Assembly (NCBI GenBank): GCA_016713905.1
Contig: JADJOE010000002.1
Location: 434,001-498,000 of the forward strand
DNA length: 64,000 nucleotides
Reading direction: 5' to 3'
Source: Candidatus Vicinibacter proximus
GTDB taxonomy: Bacteria > Bacteroidota > Bacteroidia > Chitinophagales > Saprospiraceae
In this document: positions 9,221 through 18,663 of the stretch, one piece after another
How positions within the stretch are numbered: the stretch's first letter is position 1
Layout of the letters: the number at the start of each line of letters is the position of its first letter
Position numbers and translations under genes: made by a program
The notes under the pieces: generated by a model
Seen by the model: only the letters and a program-made list of their open reading frames with translations
Told to the model about the DNA's origin: nothing
The model's database searches: none

Positions 9221-9433
9221 TTAGCTAAAAGGGAGGCTGTTTACACTATCCTCTAAGGGATTCCTAGATAAAGAAGCAGGTGCTTTTGGTTTATGCTGAC
9301 CGCCGAGAAAGTAGGCACTATAGGATTTCTTAACAATGACCTTGAAACAAAGCACTAATGTTAAAAAGACAACCTCCACCATTTTCATAAATCCATTGTT
9401 AAAGGTAGGTAGTTTTATTAATTCCCTTTTCAT
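9221..9433 (-). CDS. Small membrane-associated open frame, possibly a remnant
   Basis: 70 residues with one hydrophobic segment (VVFLTLVLCFKVIV, about 19-32) and a Pro/Ser-rich tail. The frame just upstream on the same strand (to about 9600) also reads as hydrophobic segments interrupted by stops, so this may be the tail of a decayed multi-pass membrane protein. No family recognised. Confidence 0.3.
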   Translation of the reverse strand: MKRELIKLPTFNNGFMKMVEVVFLTLVLCFKVIVKKSYSAYFLGGQHKPKAPASLSRNPLEDSVNSLPFS

Positions 9434-9823
9434 GAAAACCTTTTAAAGTACAATTCCCGATATGATTCCTTGTGCTGTCAGTATAAATGTGTCAAGAATT
9501 AGAAAGCACAAAGGAGAATTTAACTGATAATAAAAAGCGCTTAGAATTAAATACAAACTTCCGATAAAGCACTATATAGCAAACCATGTTTAATTCTGTG
9601 AATTAGATTGCTGCCCTTTTATTCTGTAACGGAATAAAGATAACAAGTTATAAACGCTCTTATTATTTCGCTTGTGATACCTGCCAGGATTTGTTTTGTA
9701 GTGCTACTTTGATTTTGATTTCATTAAAAACAAAAGATAAAATACAATCACTGATTGGCACACAAACCAATCATAAAATAGCAAGAAGGAAAGACTCAAT
9801 CAAAAGTCTATATGCTTTAATAG
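9434..9823. other. Gene-free stretch
   Basis: Only hydrophobic minus-strand frames interrupted by stops (near 9440-9600). No attC with pairing arms was seen. Confidence 0.35.
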
Positions 9824-10606
9824 TCATATGTTTTTAGGATAACCGATTAAATAAGTTGCACGAATGCCAAAGCGGTTTTTGGTTCTTCCGCTTGTCCAAA
9901 TATAATTTTCAGCCCCTAAACTTTCAGCTATTTGTTGTAATTCCGTTGGTTTGTACATTCTCAAAATGGATACCACTCCATCCCATACAGTATAAATAGG
10001 AATCAGAGGTATGAGGTAAGTAAAAAATAAGCGAGAAATTTTAAATGGTTTGAAAAATGGTGTAAAAATAATAAAAGCAATTGGGTGCAATATTATCAGT
10101 CCAAGAATTGCAAAGATGCTTTTTTCACCTCCGTCAAAAAAACCAATCGCTGCATGGTTCTCTATGGCATTATTTAAAATAGTTTTTACTTGGTCTGGAT
10201 GAAAATGGTGGACAGCCGAAAACATAGTGCGAAAACCTTTCAATTCTTTTGGAACATTTGCAGCGTCAGTAGAATCCGCTACAAAATTTATTCCGTCCTT
10301 GGTTTTTTCCTTTAAAAATTCATACGCTTTTATGTTTGGAAACTTGTCTGTAAGTGTTATTGAAATTTTACGCCCACTAATTTTGTTTAATTCGTCATAC
10401 ACTTGCTCTATGTAACCGCCACCACCTGAACATAAGTCGATCATTTTAGTTTCATTAGTGTCTTTGAGTGCTTGGTTGATAAGTGGAATTATAGGTTTGT
10501 AAAGTTCGCTTGATATTAAGAAATAACGTAAAAAATCAGTTCCTCCTGTTCTAATAACGTCAGGAAACCAAGATAAATCTTCAAACTCAAATAATTGAAC
10601 TCTCAT
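9824..10606 (-). CDS. Class I SAM-dependent methyltransferase-like protein with membrane segments
   Basis: 260 residues. MIDLCSGGGGYIEQVYDEL (about 55-73) is motif I of class I methyltransferases, followed by ISITLTDKFPNIKAYE (motif II acid) and FRTMFSAVHHFHPDQV (motif IV/post-I). Unusually, residues about 165-215 hold two or three hydrophobic segments (ILGLIILHPIAFIIF, YLIPLIPIYTVWDGVV), suggesting membrane association and perhaps a lipid or membrane substrate. Substrate unknown. Confidence 0.75.
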   Translation of the reverse strand: MRVQLFEFEDLSWFPDVIRTGGTDFLRYFLISSELYKPIIPLINQALKDTNETKMIDLCSGGGGYIEQVYDELNKISGRKISITLTDKFPNIKAYEFLKEKTKDGINFVADSTDAANVPKELKGFRTMFSAVHHFHPDQVKTILNNAIENHAAIGFFDGGEKSIFAILGLIILHPIAFIIFTPFFKPFKISRLFFTYLIPLIPIYTVWDGVVSILRMYKPTELQQIAESLGAENYIWTSGRTKNRFGIRATYLIGYPKNI

Positions 10607-10643
10607 TTAATTTTATTCCAATCAATGTTTTTTTTACTCGTCT

Positions 10644-10792
10644 ATAAACGGCTACAAATACCTCAAACATTTTGGGGCTACCATTAGTTGGCTTATGAAA
10701 AACTCAACTTTCTACACATACAAATAGTTGTTTAAAGATACAAAACTTTATCATACTACGTCCATTTGAATTACTCTTAGTTTCTGTTAATC
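10644..10792 (-). repeat. attC-like site, degenerate
   Basis: AAACG at the left and GTTAATC at the right. CTCAAACATTTTGGGG pairs loosely with CGTCCATTTGAATTA. The loop text resembles that of the site at 38741. Confidence 0.4.
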
Positions 10793-10803
10793 AGTGGACT
10801 TTA

Positions 10804-12276
10804 CTAATCCCCTATGAGTTTTTTAGTGAAGTTTAATTCTAAGTCTATATTGTTTATCTTGTCATTAATACTTGGTGTCACCGTATAATTTGGAATTAGC
10901 CCTCTGTCTGGAAATGGATAGTTTTTTACAGCCATTCGATAATTCATCAATGGAATTTCAATCCTCACTTTGGTATTCGGTAAAGTAAAGTCTGGGGTTG
11001 GTCCAGAACAATTACCATAATACCCCCCTCCGCTTTCCTCGCCTATAAAGACTGCTTTTGTATGAAAATGAAGTTGAGATAAAAATTCACTGGTAGTTGA
11101 AAAACACCAACCATTTATTAACACATAAATATTGCCGGTGAAAGTTGGAGATAAAGGCTTCTGCTTGCCAACATTCGGATGTTGGACGTTGTCAAATGTC
11201 CCTTCATTATTCCCTTTTAACATACCTTTAGGGGCTTTCATGTCAGGTCTGCTTGTGTATTTAAAGGAATCAAATCTTTCTTTATTCATTCGTAATGATT
11301 TATAATAATCAAACGGTTCATTGACGAAATAAGAAAATAATATTTTGCCATATTCATCCGTCCCACCTCCATTCTCACGAACATCAATAATTAGATTTGG
11401 AACTTGAGTTGATTCCAATTTTTTAAATGAAGCTTTAAGAAACTTTTTAAAATTCATTTTATTCTTTTTGTATTGACTTTTGTCAAAAGATTTTATTCTT
11501 AAATAAGCAAATTTTTTATCCTCGTCCATTTTAAAGAAAGCAGGTTTTCTCTCTTCAATTTTGGCAGGGTAACGCTCGTCTGCTATTTTTAATAAATTAT
11601 CAAAAGTCAATCCTTGAAGTGTTTTCCTTTTGAGAGTTGTTTCATTCAAGGAAATATACTCTACGTTATATTGTTCTGCATAACCGTATAGCATATTGAA
11701 ATATCGGGTGAAATATCGAGAGCTTGAAAGCAATCTGTATTTATGGGTTAGATTATTACCATCGGATGGAAAAATCTGCAGATATTCTTTGATAAAGCTT
11801 TCTATCGAATGGCCATTAATAGAAATAATTTGAGACCCAATAAATTCCTTATCATCTAATGGTGAATAGTTTTTTCTAACATATAATTTATTATCCATGC
11901 AATAGACATTAAAAGGAATTGCTGTTGGTCCGTTATCCAAAGAGTCCAATTGTATTTTTGGCGGCACGACCCTTAAATGACCATCACCCATTTGTGAAGT
12001 TACTCTGCACGCTAAAAGCATAAATTCTCTTCCGGTCATTGCTTTGTTTAAGGAGGAGTAATTGGCAAGAAATATAGAATCAACAATTGATTTGGATTTA
12101 TAAATATAAAGCCCGGGATGACTTTCCTCTAAAGAGGTTCTTAGTGCTGAAAAGTCTTGCTGTAGTTCTTCTACTGTAAATAAACTTTTATTCGAAAAAC
12201 CATCTTGTGCATCAAGATTAAAGTGCAGACTTAAACAAATGAAAGAGATGGCTGTAAGGGTTAATGCTTTTTCCAT
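10804..12276 (-). CDS. Secreted S41 family peptidase
   Basis: 490 residues; signal peptide to about 24 (NLDAQ). The C-terminal half is an S41 (tail-specific protease/IRBP-like) domain: NLIIDVRENGGGTDEYG near 312-328, then INGWCFSTTSEF near 395 with the nucleophile serine, and GEESGGGYYGNCSGP near 423. A PDZ-like segment may precede it (QIISINGHSIESFI near 155). It likely degrades misfolded or external peptides in the periplasm. The start codon directly follows the stop of the MarR gene (TAA ATG), indicating one transcript and a MarR-controlled peptidase. Confidence 0.85.
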   Translation of the reverse strand: MEKALTLTAISFICLSLHFNLDAQDGFSNKSLFTVEELQQDFSALRTSLEESHPGLYIYKSKSIVDSIFLANYSSLNKAMTGREFMLLACRVTSQMGDGHLRVVPPKIQLDSLDNGPTAIPFNVYCMDNKLYVRKNYSPLDDKEFIGSQIISINGHSIESFIKEYLQIFPSDGNNLTHKYRLLSSSRYFTRYFNMLYGYAEQYNVEYISLNETTLKRKTLQGLTFDNLLKIADERYPAKIEERKPAFFKMDEDKKFAYLRIKSFDKSQYKKNKMNFKKFLKASFKKLESTQVPNLIIDVRENGGGTDEYGKILFSYFVNEPFDYYKSLRMNKERFDSFKYTSRPDMKAPKGMLKGNNEGTFDNVQHPNVGKQKPLSPTFTGNIYVLINGWCFSTTSEFLSQLHFHTKAVFIGEESGGGYYGNCSGPTPDFTLPNTKVRIEIPLMNYRMAVKNYPFPDRGLIPNYTVTPSINDKINNIDLELNFTKKLIGD

Positions 12277-12705
12277 TTAGATGCAATTTTCTGTGATTTT
12301 ATTAAGTACTTTTTTCAAGAATTCAATTTCGGATTTGGTAACTCCGTTAAGTGCTTGTTTTCTGTTAGATTCAATTATAGGTGTCAGTCTAGTAAGTATT
12401 TCTAAACCCAACTTGGTTATGCTTAAATCAAATCTTCTTCTGTCAGCTGAATGAAAAGCCCTCTCTAAAAACTTTTTGTTGACTAATATCTCAATTATCC
12501 GAGTGATTGATGCGTAGTCTTTGAACACATTTATAGCTATTTGTTGTTGACTCATACCTTCATTACTCTCAATAGTTTTTAAAACTAACCATTGGTCGAT
12601 AGTAATGTCAAAGCCTTTCTTGTTTATGTTTTTTTGTGCGAACTGCCGATAGGATTTAATGGATTTTTCAAGGGTATAAAATACTATTTGGTCAATTTTT
12701 TCCAT
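12277..12705 (-). CDS. MarR family transcriptional regulator
   Basis: 142 residues from MEKIDQ. Winged helix: ITIDQWLVLKTIESNEGMSQ (about 37-56), recognition helix region NVFKDYASITRIIEILV, wing with FHSADRRRFDLSITKLG (the D-x-R-R signature). Its stop abuts the S41 peptidase start. A perfect 18-bp palindrome 28-45 bases upstream of the start is a likely operator, so autorepression and control of the peptidase by a small ligand are inferred. An upstream ATG at 12747 overlaps the palindrome and is not favoured. Confidence 0.85.
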   Translation of the reverse strand: MEKIDQIVFYTLEKSIKSYRQFAQKNINKKGFDITIDQWLVLKTIESNEGMSQQQIAINVFKDYASITRIIEILVNKKFLERAFHSADRRRFDLSITKLGLEILTRLTPIIESNRKQALNGVTKSEIEFLKKVLNKITENCI

Positions 12706-12732
12706 GTGTTTATGAATTAATTGATGTAAATA

Positions 12733-12750
12733 TAATTGATATATCAATTA
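12733..12750. promoter_or_regulatory. 18-bp perfect palindrome, probable MarR operator
   Basis: TAATTGATATATCAATTA is its own reverse complement and lies just upstream of the MarR start at 12705. Size and AT-rich symmetry fit MarR-family operators. Confidence 0.6.
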
Positions 12751-12869
12751 AAATTACAAAAAACGAATATTTTGTAAAATTCCTGAAATTTCATGGGGCC
12801 AAAAAAACTACCTAAATGAAATGCGTTGATCTATAAATGACTAATAATGAGCAGTTTTGATAAAATATT

Positions 12870-13080
12870 ATGAGAATGCAGAGAAGCAAAAACCTTTCTC
12901 AAAATGATGTGGCTATGCTTCTAAATACCTATCATTCGCTTATGGATTGGTACGAGCGTGTTGAGGATAAGCCTTCTATAGAGGCGGCTGCCCCTTTAGC
13001 TGATGCTTTAGAGGGATCCTTGGGTTATGTGGTAAGTACTATTGACTTACTTTTGGAAAAAAATATACTCAAACGAATCG
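12870..13080 (+). pseudogene. XRE-type HTH regulator, 3' truncated
   Basis: The only clear non-transposon gene on the plus strand. It reads RSKNLSQNDVAMLLNTYHSL, then WYERVEDKPSIEAAAPLADALEG, resembling XRE regulators of the pattern SIEAAAKLADALxxSLxYLV followed by TDLxLDKNILKRI. After LLLEKNILKRI (about 13078) the frame runs into the 3' end of the convergent FISUMP gene and ends within 12 codons. Family members continue another 30 or so residues, so the 3' end is lost at a junction near 13080. It may be non-functional. Confidence 0.6.
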
Positions 13081-13089
13081 CAGTTCGAT

Positions 13090-13980
13090 TCAGTTCTTTA
13101 CACACCTGCAACTAAAACCATTGATCTTGCTCCAACCAATCCTGGATATTATTGCAGAGTTAGCGTTCAATGTGATGGCTTGAGTGACGCCGTTAGGACT
13201 TACCTCAGAAGCCCAAAAATCGGCTTCGGTACCTTCAAATACAAATGATCCATCGGTTTGTCTTCTTCCTCCGGGTAATGCGCTGAATTGGCTTACATTG
13301 GTAGCGTTGTTGCTTACTTTCCAAAGAGGATCTTGTTTTAACATTGAGATGGTTGCCAGGGAATCATTTTTCAAAAAAGTGATCAATTTTTCCCAATCAG
13401 CCATGGTAGGTACATGCCACCCTTGTGGACACAGTTTACCGGATTGGACAGCGTACCAGTTGTACAATTTTTGATATTTAGGACCATTATTTACGTCATT
13501 ATCATAATAACACCACGCTGGATTTTTCGAATTCACCCATTCGTTTTTATCGGTAATTTTTGAAATTCCGGTTTCTATGTTGACATTGGATTTCATCCAA
13601 CATTGTGTGCCAATGGTAACGATGTCATATAAATTGTTATCCGCATCGCTTACCGAGGTAAAGGATCCACAATTACTGTTTTGAGATGCAGTGAATTGGT
13701 AACCATCAGATTTTTTACACTTAGTCCAGGTATCTATAACGGTAACTTCATACAAACCTGATTGACTTACGGATATTTGCGTAAAATTGCCAAGGCCATT
13801 AGACCATTCATAAGAATAGGGACCTATTCCACCACTCAACTCAACTTTTAGGATATCAGAGCCTTCCTGAATTATTTCGACTTTAAAAGCATCACATTCT
13901 TCTTGTGAGGCAATCCTGCAAGAAAGAGACGATAGAATAATAAAAGTTAAAATGGATAAGCATAATGTTTTAGTTTTCAT
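13090..13980 (-). CDS. FISUMP-domain secreted protein
   Basis: 296 residues; signal peptide or lipobox near LSSLSCRIA (about 16-24). Residues about 30-90 are a SprB/PKD-like repeat (IGPYSYEWSNGLG). Residues about 115-296 match the Fibrobacter succinogenes major paralogous domain: YDIVTIGTQCWMKSNVN, LYNWYAV, LCPQGWHVPTMADWEKL, LPGGRRQ and the C-terminal GFSCRCVKN. Probably a surface adhesin-type protein. It ends against the truncated plus-strand HTH gene. Confidence 0.85.
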   Translation of the reverse strand: MKTKTLCLSILTFIILSSLSCRIASQEECDAFKVEIIQEGSDILKVELSGGIGPYSYEWSNGLGNFTQISVSQSGLYEVTVIDTWTKCKKSDGYQFTASQNSNCGSFTSVSDADNNLYDIVTIGTQCWMKSNVNIETGISKITDKNEWVNSKNPAWCYYDNDVNNGPKYQKLYNWYAVQSGKLCPQGWHVPTMADWEKLITFLKNDSLATISMLKQDPLWKVSNNATNVSQFSALPGGRRQTDGSFVFEGTEADFWASEVSPNGVTQAITLNANSAIISRIGWSKINGFSCRCVKN

Positions 13981-14242
13981 GCCGCCTTTTTTATTGGAAT
14001 ATGAAATACTTGTAATCGGAATAAATATACAAATAAAAAATATTAAGAGGAGTAAATATTTCTTTTAACATTCTCAACTTGGTTATATATTGCCAAAAGC
14101 TTTTGAGGCCAATGAGATCGGAAATGTAATGTGGCCAAATGTCTCCATTATTACTCATCCGACTTTTCCTTTTTGAAAAATGCTCACCCTTTCTAAATCA
14201 ATCTTATATTTCAGCCAATGTTTCCATTTCGGTTAATGTCTG
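13981..14242. other. Intergenic stretch, nothing recognised
   Basis: AT-rich, without open frame or attC-like palindrome. Confidence 0.4.
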
Positions 14243-14785
14243 CTAGATACAATATTTGTCCATTAATTTTTGTTCTTCTCCACTTGCTTTTGCTCGTTTA
14301 GCGATAAACATTAAAAGAGGAAACATCCATGTGAATATGCCCGGAAGGTTCATGTCACTCATACAAAGGACAATTGCTGAAAGCTTGATACTTTTTGGAA
14401 TGGTATTCTTATCCGTGAGGCCATCTTCGGCTAATCCATAAATTATTCTTAATGAATTTTCAAAGCCTGTATGACCAGGTCATAATTTAACATTGAACTT
14501 AATTTCCCTGTCTGCTGGATTAAAGAAACCATGTACGGACATTGGTTCAACTGTATGGGTTTCACCCTCTTTTAAGATCTTAATCTCTTTATTTCCTAAT
14601 TTTAGACCTAGCTCCCCTTCTATAGCTGTAAATGTTTCCGAGAATGTCTTATGGTAATGCAAGGGGTTTCCACCTTCAGGCATCAATGTTATGTCTGCTT
14701 CTGTAATTTTTCCTCCTGATTCTTCAGAGGTCTGTAAAAATGTTTCAGGGTCCTTAATGATGGGATTTACAATTGTCCTTTTCAT
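14243..14785 (-). pseudogene. Cupin-domain protein with in-frame TGA
   Basis: Residues 1-101 (MKRTIVNP to KFNVKL) form a cupin half-barrel: GGNPLHYHKTFSETFTAIEG (His ligands HYH and E) and EGETHTVEPMSVHGFFNP. An in-frame TGA at 14480-14482 stops it, yet the same frame continues PGHTGFENSLRIIYGLAEDG and a hydrophobic segment FTWMFPLLMFI for 78 residues to TAG at 14243. The full-length family has that C-terminal part. A CGA-to-TGA change is the simplest explanation. The truncated cupin might still fold. Confidence 0.75.
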
Positions 14786-14837
14786 TTTCTGCAAGTATTT
14801 TAAAGTAATTGAATCGCTCTGTCAGCATTGGTAATAG

Positions 14838-14993
14838 CACTCCGTGGCTAAGCGAAGATATCGAATTTTACCATTAACCTGCCCGATGGCAGGCAGTAGC
14901 TGAAGCTGAGTCCGCCAGCTGGCAGATGATTAACTACAAATGTGTCAGGGTACCACTGAATCGCCACTTTTGCCAAACTCGTGTTTTAAGCTG
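14838..14993 (-). repeat. attC-like site, degenerate
   Basis: GTGGCTAAGCGAAGATATCG on the left pairs with ATCGCCACTTTTGCCAAACTCG on the right. R'' reads GTTTTAAG. The loop contains CCTGCCCGATGGCAGGCAG, an extra hairpin not seen in most sites. Confidence 0.5.
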
Positions 14994-15187
14994 GAGTTCC
15001 TGTTTGTACTAGGTTACACAACATTTATATTAACTTTTTTTGTCCATTTCCAATTCCTGCTTTTTACTTTCCTTAGGGTTAGGTTTAAGAAAGCAAAGTA
15101 TTAATTTTGGCAAGTAGTTTAATTACTCCTATGTAAGGAGTAAAGGACATACTACCTATTACTATTTAATAGTGCTGTTTAATAGTT

Positions 15188-16729
15188 TTATTTTTCAAAA
15201 TTAGACTCGCTAAAAAGAGCATTCAACCGATTTTGGTGAATTAGAATTTTTTTACTTTTGCTTTTAAAATCGACTATAATCAAATTCTCATTATCATCTA
15301 AATATATTATATTATTTGTGGCTGAGTTGTATTTAAATTGAGTAGTGTTTATTCCATTTAAAAATTGTTTTTGACTTCCGTCTATTTTCATCGTCATTAA
15401 GTTTTTCGGAGATTGAATGTACATAATTGTATTTTCGTCAATCCAGTATGGTGAGTAGTTATGTGTTGTGCTGTCATTTGTTAGATTGGTATGTAAACTT
15501 CCATTTTTATCCGTCAAATATATTTGGTCTCTTTTATTTCCATATTCAGATGTATAAACTATTTTATCGGTCTTTGTATTCCAATTTGGAGCATAACATT
15601 TAAAGGTGCTGTTTTTGGTAATTTGATTTACCTCATTTTTTTGAATATTGTAAGTACAAATTTCAACTTTCGCATTTTCTCCTTTATCAATTTGAATATT
15701 ATAAACAAGACTATTTCCATCGGAAGACCAACTAACCGCATACTTTTTAAACGTATCATTTACCAATAGTTTGTCTTCCTTTTGACTAAAGTTGTATAAA
15801 TAAATTTGGTCGTTACCATTAACATGTTTGATATAAGCTACAGATTTACCATCTGGAGAAACGGCTAATCCTCCTCCATCAATAGGTAAAAGCTCAACTG
15901 TTTCTAACGAAATGGAAAACTTGAATTTTTTAGATATGGGAGGGTTATTTTCGGTCTTATCAACTTTAAGAATATTCAATATGATGGCTTTTCCATCAGG
16001 CATCCAAGTAAAAGCCGAAATTCGTTTTTCGAATATGGTATCTTCCTTTTGAATAACGAGATAATCAAGCGTCTCAGGATTCCAGTTGTACATCATTATT
16101 TTAGCAACATTATTAGCCACTTCCATATTAAAAATTTTAGACAGAAGATATAAAGAGCCATCAATCCCTGCCGAAACTCCTTCGGTAGTAATGATTCTGC
16201 CATTATCAACAAATCGTTTACCGGTAACTATACTAATTTTAGGGTAGTTTTTAATAAGGTTCTCAATCGCACCATAATGGCTGGTCGCCGTCATTCCGTC
16301 CAAATCACCTGTTTTGGCAAGTAGGTTTAGTCCATTACATACCGACAAAACAAATTTTGCTTTCTCATTAACTTTGGATATCCATGCTATTAATTTATCG
16401 TTGTTTACAAGTGCTAAATTATTACCACCTGGAATTATTAATATGTCTGGTATTTGGCAATCATCAATAATATACTGTGTGGTAATATTTAGAAAACTTT
16501 GACTGATTATTTTATTTGAATTTATTCCACATGTATAAACATTAAAAGCGTCTTTACCATTAAAGTTGGCTTGTTGAAACACTTCTCCAGGTCCGGCGAA
16601 ATCTAAAAGTTCGACACCATCATATAACAGGATAGCAACATCTAACGGTTTATAAGTACTATCAGCCTTAAATTGACCATATGAATTCATTGAAGTTGCG
16701 AGGAATATGAAAAACAATACTATTTTCAT
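15188..16729 (-). CDS. Exported DJ-1/PfpI domain fused to TolB-like propeller
   Basis: 513 residues; signal peptide to about residue 18 (SYGQ). Residues about 28-215 are a DJ-1/PfpI glutaminase-like domain of the AraC-associated type: LYDGVELLDFAGPGEVFQ, DILIIPGGNN, then FVLSVCNGLNLLAKTG with the nucleophile-elbow cysteine, and TSHYGAIE. Residues about 230-505 hold WD40/PD40-like repeats (AVSPDGKSVAYI, SWSSDGNSLVY, NWNTKTDKIVYTS). The combination in one exported protein is unusual. It probably shares an operon with the YciI-like and amidohydrolase genes upstream. No attC lies among the three. Confidence 0.8.
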   Translation of the reverse strand: MKIVLFFIFLATSMNSYGQFKADSTYKPLDVAILLYDGVELLDFAGPGEVFQQANFNGKDAFNVYTCGINSNKIISQSFLNITTQYIIDDCQIPDILIIPGGNNLALVNNDKLIAWISKVNEKAKFVLSVCNGLNLLAKTGDLDGMTATSHYGAIENLIKNYPKISIVTGKRFVDNGRIITTEGVSAGIDGSLYLLSKIFNMEVANNVAKIMMYNWNPETLDYLVIQKEDTIFEKRISAFTWMPDGKAIILNILKVDKTENNPPISKKFKFSISLETVELLPIDGGGLAVSPDGKSVAYIKHVNGNDQIYLYNFSQKEDKLLVNDTFKKYAVSWSSDGNSLVYNIQIDKGENAKVEICTYNIQKNEVNQITKNSTFKCYAPNWNTKTDKIVYTSEYGNKRDQIYLTDKNGSLHTNLTNDSTTHNYSPYWIDENTIMYIQSPKNLMTMKIDGSQKQFLNGINTTQFKYNSATNNIIYLDDNENLIIVDFKSKSKKILIHQNRLNALFSESNFEK

Positions 16730-16781
16730 GATTTTATTAAACTTAAGTTATTCAATGTAAAAGGAAAATATTGTTCATAGG

Positions 16782-17240
16782 TTATGGTTTAATTTTCCAA
16801 ATTATATTGTGTTTATTTAAATATTCAGGTATTGCTGCAGACCCATACCATGTATAAACGTCTGCAATTAATAAATTTGCTTTTATGGCTGGATCTGTCT
16901 CAAGAACTTTGTTAGCTTCGACAATGGAGGTCACATTAAGAATAAACAAACCCCTGAAATCATCATTGTTTTTTCCAAATAGCCCTGCAACAATTAGTTG
17001 TTTAGCTTCAGCCATTCTCCCAATATTGGCTTGATGACCAGTATAATAGCTATCAACAAATTGTTTATTCGTTGTTTTTTTGTAGCCTGTTTTTAGAATC
17101 ACCAAAACCTATATTTTCATATCATAATAATCGGCACCCAAAGACTTAGCCAAGGTAGAATCCAAATTTGGATTTGTTGTTTGTCCCATTGACGAAAATG
17201 TCAAAATAAGAGAAGTAGAAATAAAGAGAAGTGATTTCAT
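16782..17240 (-). pseudogene. Exported YciI-like protein with in-frame TAG
   Basis: From ATG at 17240 the frame reads a signal peptide (MKSLLFISTSLILTFSSMGQ) and LGADYYDMKI, then TAG, then in the same frame VLVILKTGYKKTT and a YciI/YCII-type domain with GHQANIGRMAEAKQLIVAG and RGLFILNVTSIVEAN. One base change (for example TAT to TAG) has split signal peptide from domain. Re-initiation at a TTG or GTG just after the stop could make a cytoplasmic form. It lies between the amidohydrolase and the PfpI/propeller genes. Confidence 0.7.
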
Positions 17241-17297
17241 TTGGCTGTAATTAATAGTAATGCAGTCCTTATTTGTTGATTTCAAAAGAAGTAATTT

Positions 17298-18602
17298 TCA
17301 TGATTTATTATTTTGGACTTTAATTATTTTTCCTTTTACGATTACAAATGTTGTTGTTTTTAGATTTTCAATATTGTCAAAAGGATTTTTTTCTAAGATT
17401 AACAGGTCAGCATATTTCTCAACTTCTACAGAACCGTAAATATTTTGCTTATTCATGAAAATTGCAGGATTGATAGTTGCAGTTTTTAAAGTTTCATAAT
17501 TGGATAACCCAGCTTTCGTTAGTAATTTAAGCTCCTGATGTAAACTTATGCCTGGATATACATATGGCATTCCTGCAAAATCACTACCTGCTAATAACAT
17601 TACACCTTTTTCGTGAAGTCTGCTTATCAATTTTAATTGTGATAAATATGTTTTGTCAAGTGCGTCCCAATCCTCAAGTTTTTTATGTCTTTCCACTCGT
17701 TTTCCCCAAGTTATTTTCCATTCTTTTACAAGGGAAGTTGAAATATATTTGGAATACTCTTTATTTACAATTGTAGAATCCCTGAGTCGAGTTTTTAATT
17801 GGTAGGTAATAATTGTCGGGCAGATATATGTATGATGTTTTAACATCAGATCAGTTAAGCTATCAAATCTGCTTCTGCTTTCATTCCAGATCTCATATAA
17901 ACCATTAAGATGTTCAATGCTTTTTTGTCCAAGGGATATAGATGTTTCTGGATTAATATATTCAGAAAGGTGTCCTGCAAAATGAAAATCATTTTTCCTG
18001 CAATAAGCGGAGATTTCTTTTAACTGTGCTTCTTTTAAAAGGGAATAAGTTTTAAAAAAATCGCTTCCATTGTTTTTTAAACTATCTAAAAGCTTGGTGA
18101 TATCCGAACTGTTATCTACTGGCAGGGAGAAGTCAGAATAAACTGGTGGATTCCCATCAATCATTGGTCCCGCTCCATATATATTCAGTTTGTTTACGTT
18201 TTTCAAGCTTTTGAATGCACTCATAATTTTGAGATCTCCACCCATATCGCGAATACCTGTGATTCCATTTTTCAAAAGTGCAGGATACAACAAAGTATCA
18301 TTGCTTATATCCCAGCATAAATGAAAATGCATGTCCCAAAGTCCGGGGCACAAGTACTTTCCCTTTCCATCTATATATTTTGTGTTGGTCGATGTTCTTT
18401 CTGAAAATGAATTTCCTATATAATAAATGAATTGTCCTTTTATAACGACATTCTGTTTTTTTAATATTTTTCCACTACCTACATCAATTATACTAATGTT
18501 TTTAATTATCAAAAATGTAGTATCTGATTTATTGATTTGTCCAGAAAGGATAATGGTGTTACAAATAAATATGAACAAAAAAAGTGTTCCAGATATTTTC
18601 AT
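17298..18602 (-). CDS. Secreted amidohydrolase family protein
   Basis: 434 residues; signal peptide to about 21 (ILSGQ). Amidohydrolase barrel: ISIIDVGSGKILKKQNVVI (N-terminal beta-sandwich), CPGLWDMHFHL (HxH metal ligands, about 91-97), HFAGHLSE and GQKSIEHLNG (His ligands), LLAGSDFAGMP (metal Asp) and the final YADLLILEKNPFDNI strand. The Lys ligand of binuclear members may be KTYS near 184. Resembles imidazolonepropionase-like/prolidase-type exported hydrolases; substrate unknown. Probable first gene of a three-gene operon. Confidence 0.85.
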   Translation of the reverse strand: MKISGTLFLFIFICNTIILSGQINKSDTTFLIIKNISIIDVGSGKILKKQNVVIKGQFIYYIGNSFSERTSTNTKYIDGKGKYLCPGLWDMHFHLCWDISNDTLLYPALLKNGITGIRDMGGDLKIMSAFKSLKNVNKLNIYGAGPMIDGNPPVYSDFSLPVDNSSDITKLLDSLKNNGSDFFKTYSLLKEAQLKEISAYCRKNDFHFAGHLSEYINPETSISLGQKSIEHLNGLYEIWNESRSRFDSLTDLMLKHHTYICPTIITYQLKTRLRDSTIVNKEYSKYISTSLVKEWKITWGKRVERHKKLEDWDALDKTYLSQLKLISRLHEKGVMLLAGSDFAGMPYVYPGISLHQELKLLTKAGLSNYETLKTATINPAIFMNKQNIYGSVEVEKYADLLILEKNPFDNIENLKTTTFVIVKGKIIKVQNNKS

Positions 18603-18663
18603 TCGTTAGTTGACTTTAAGCTTTTATTAAAATGAATCTTATGCTAAATTGGTTATTTTATAT

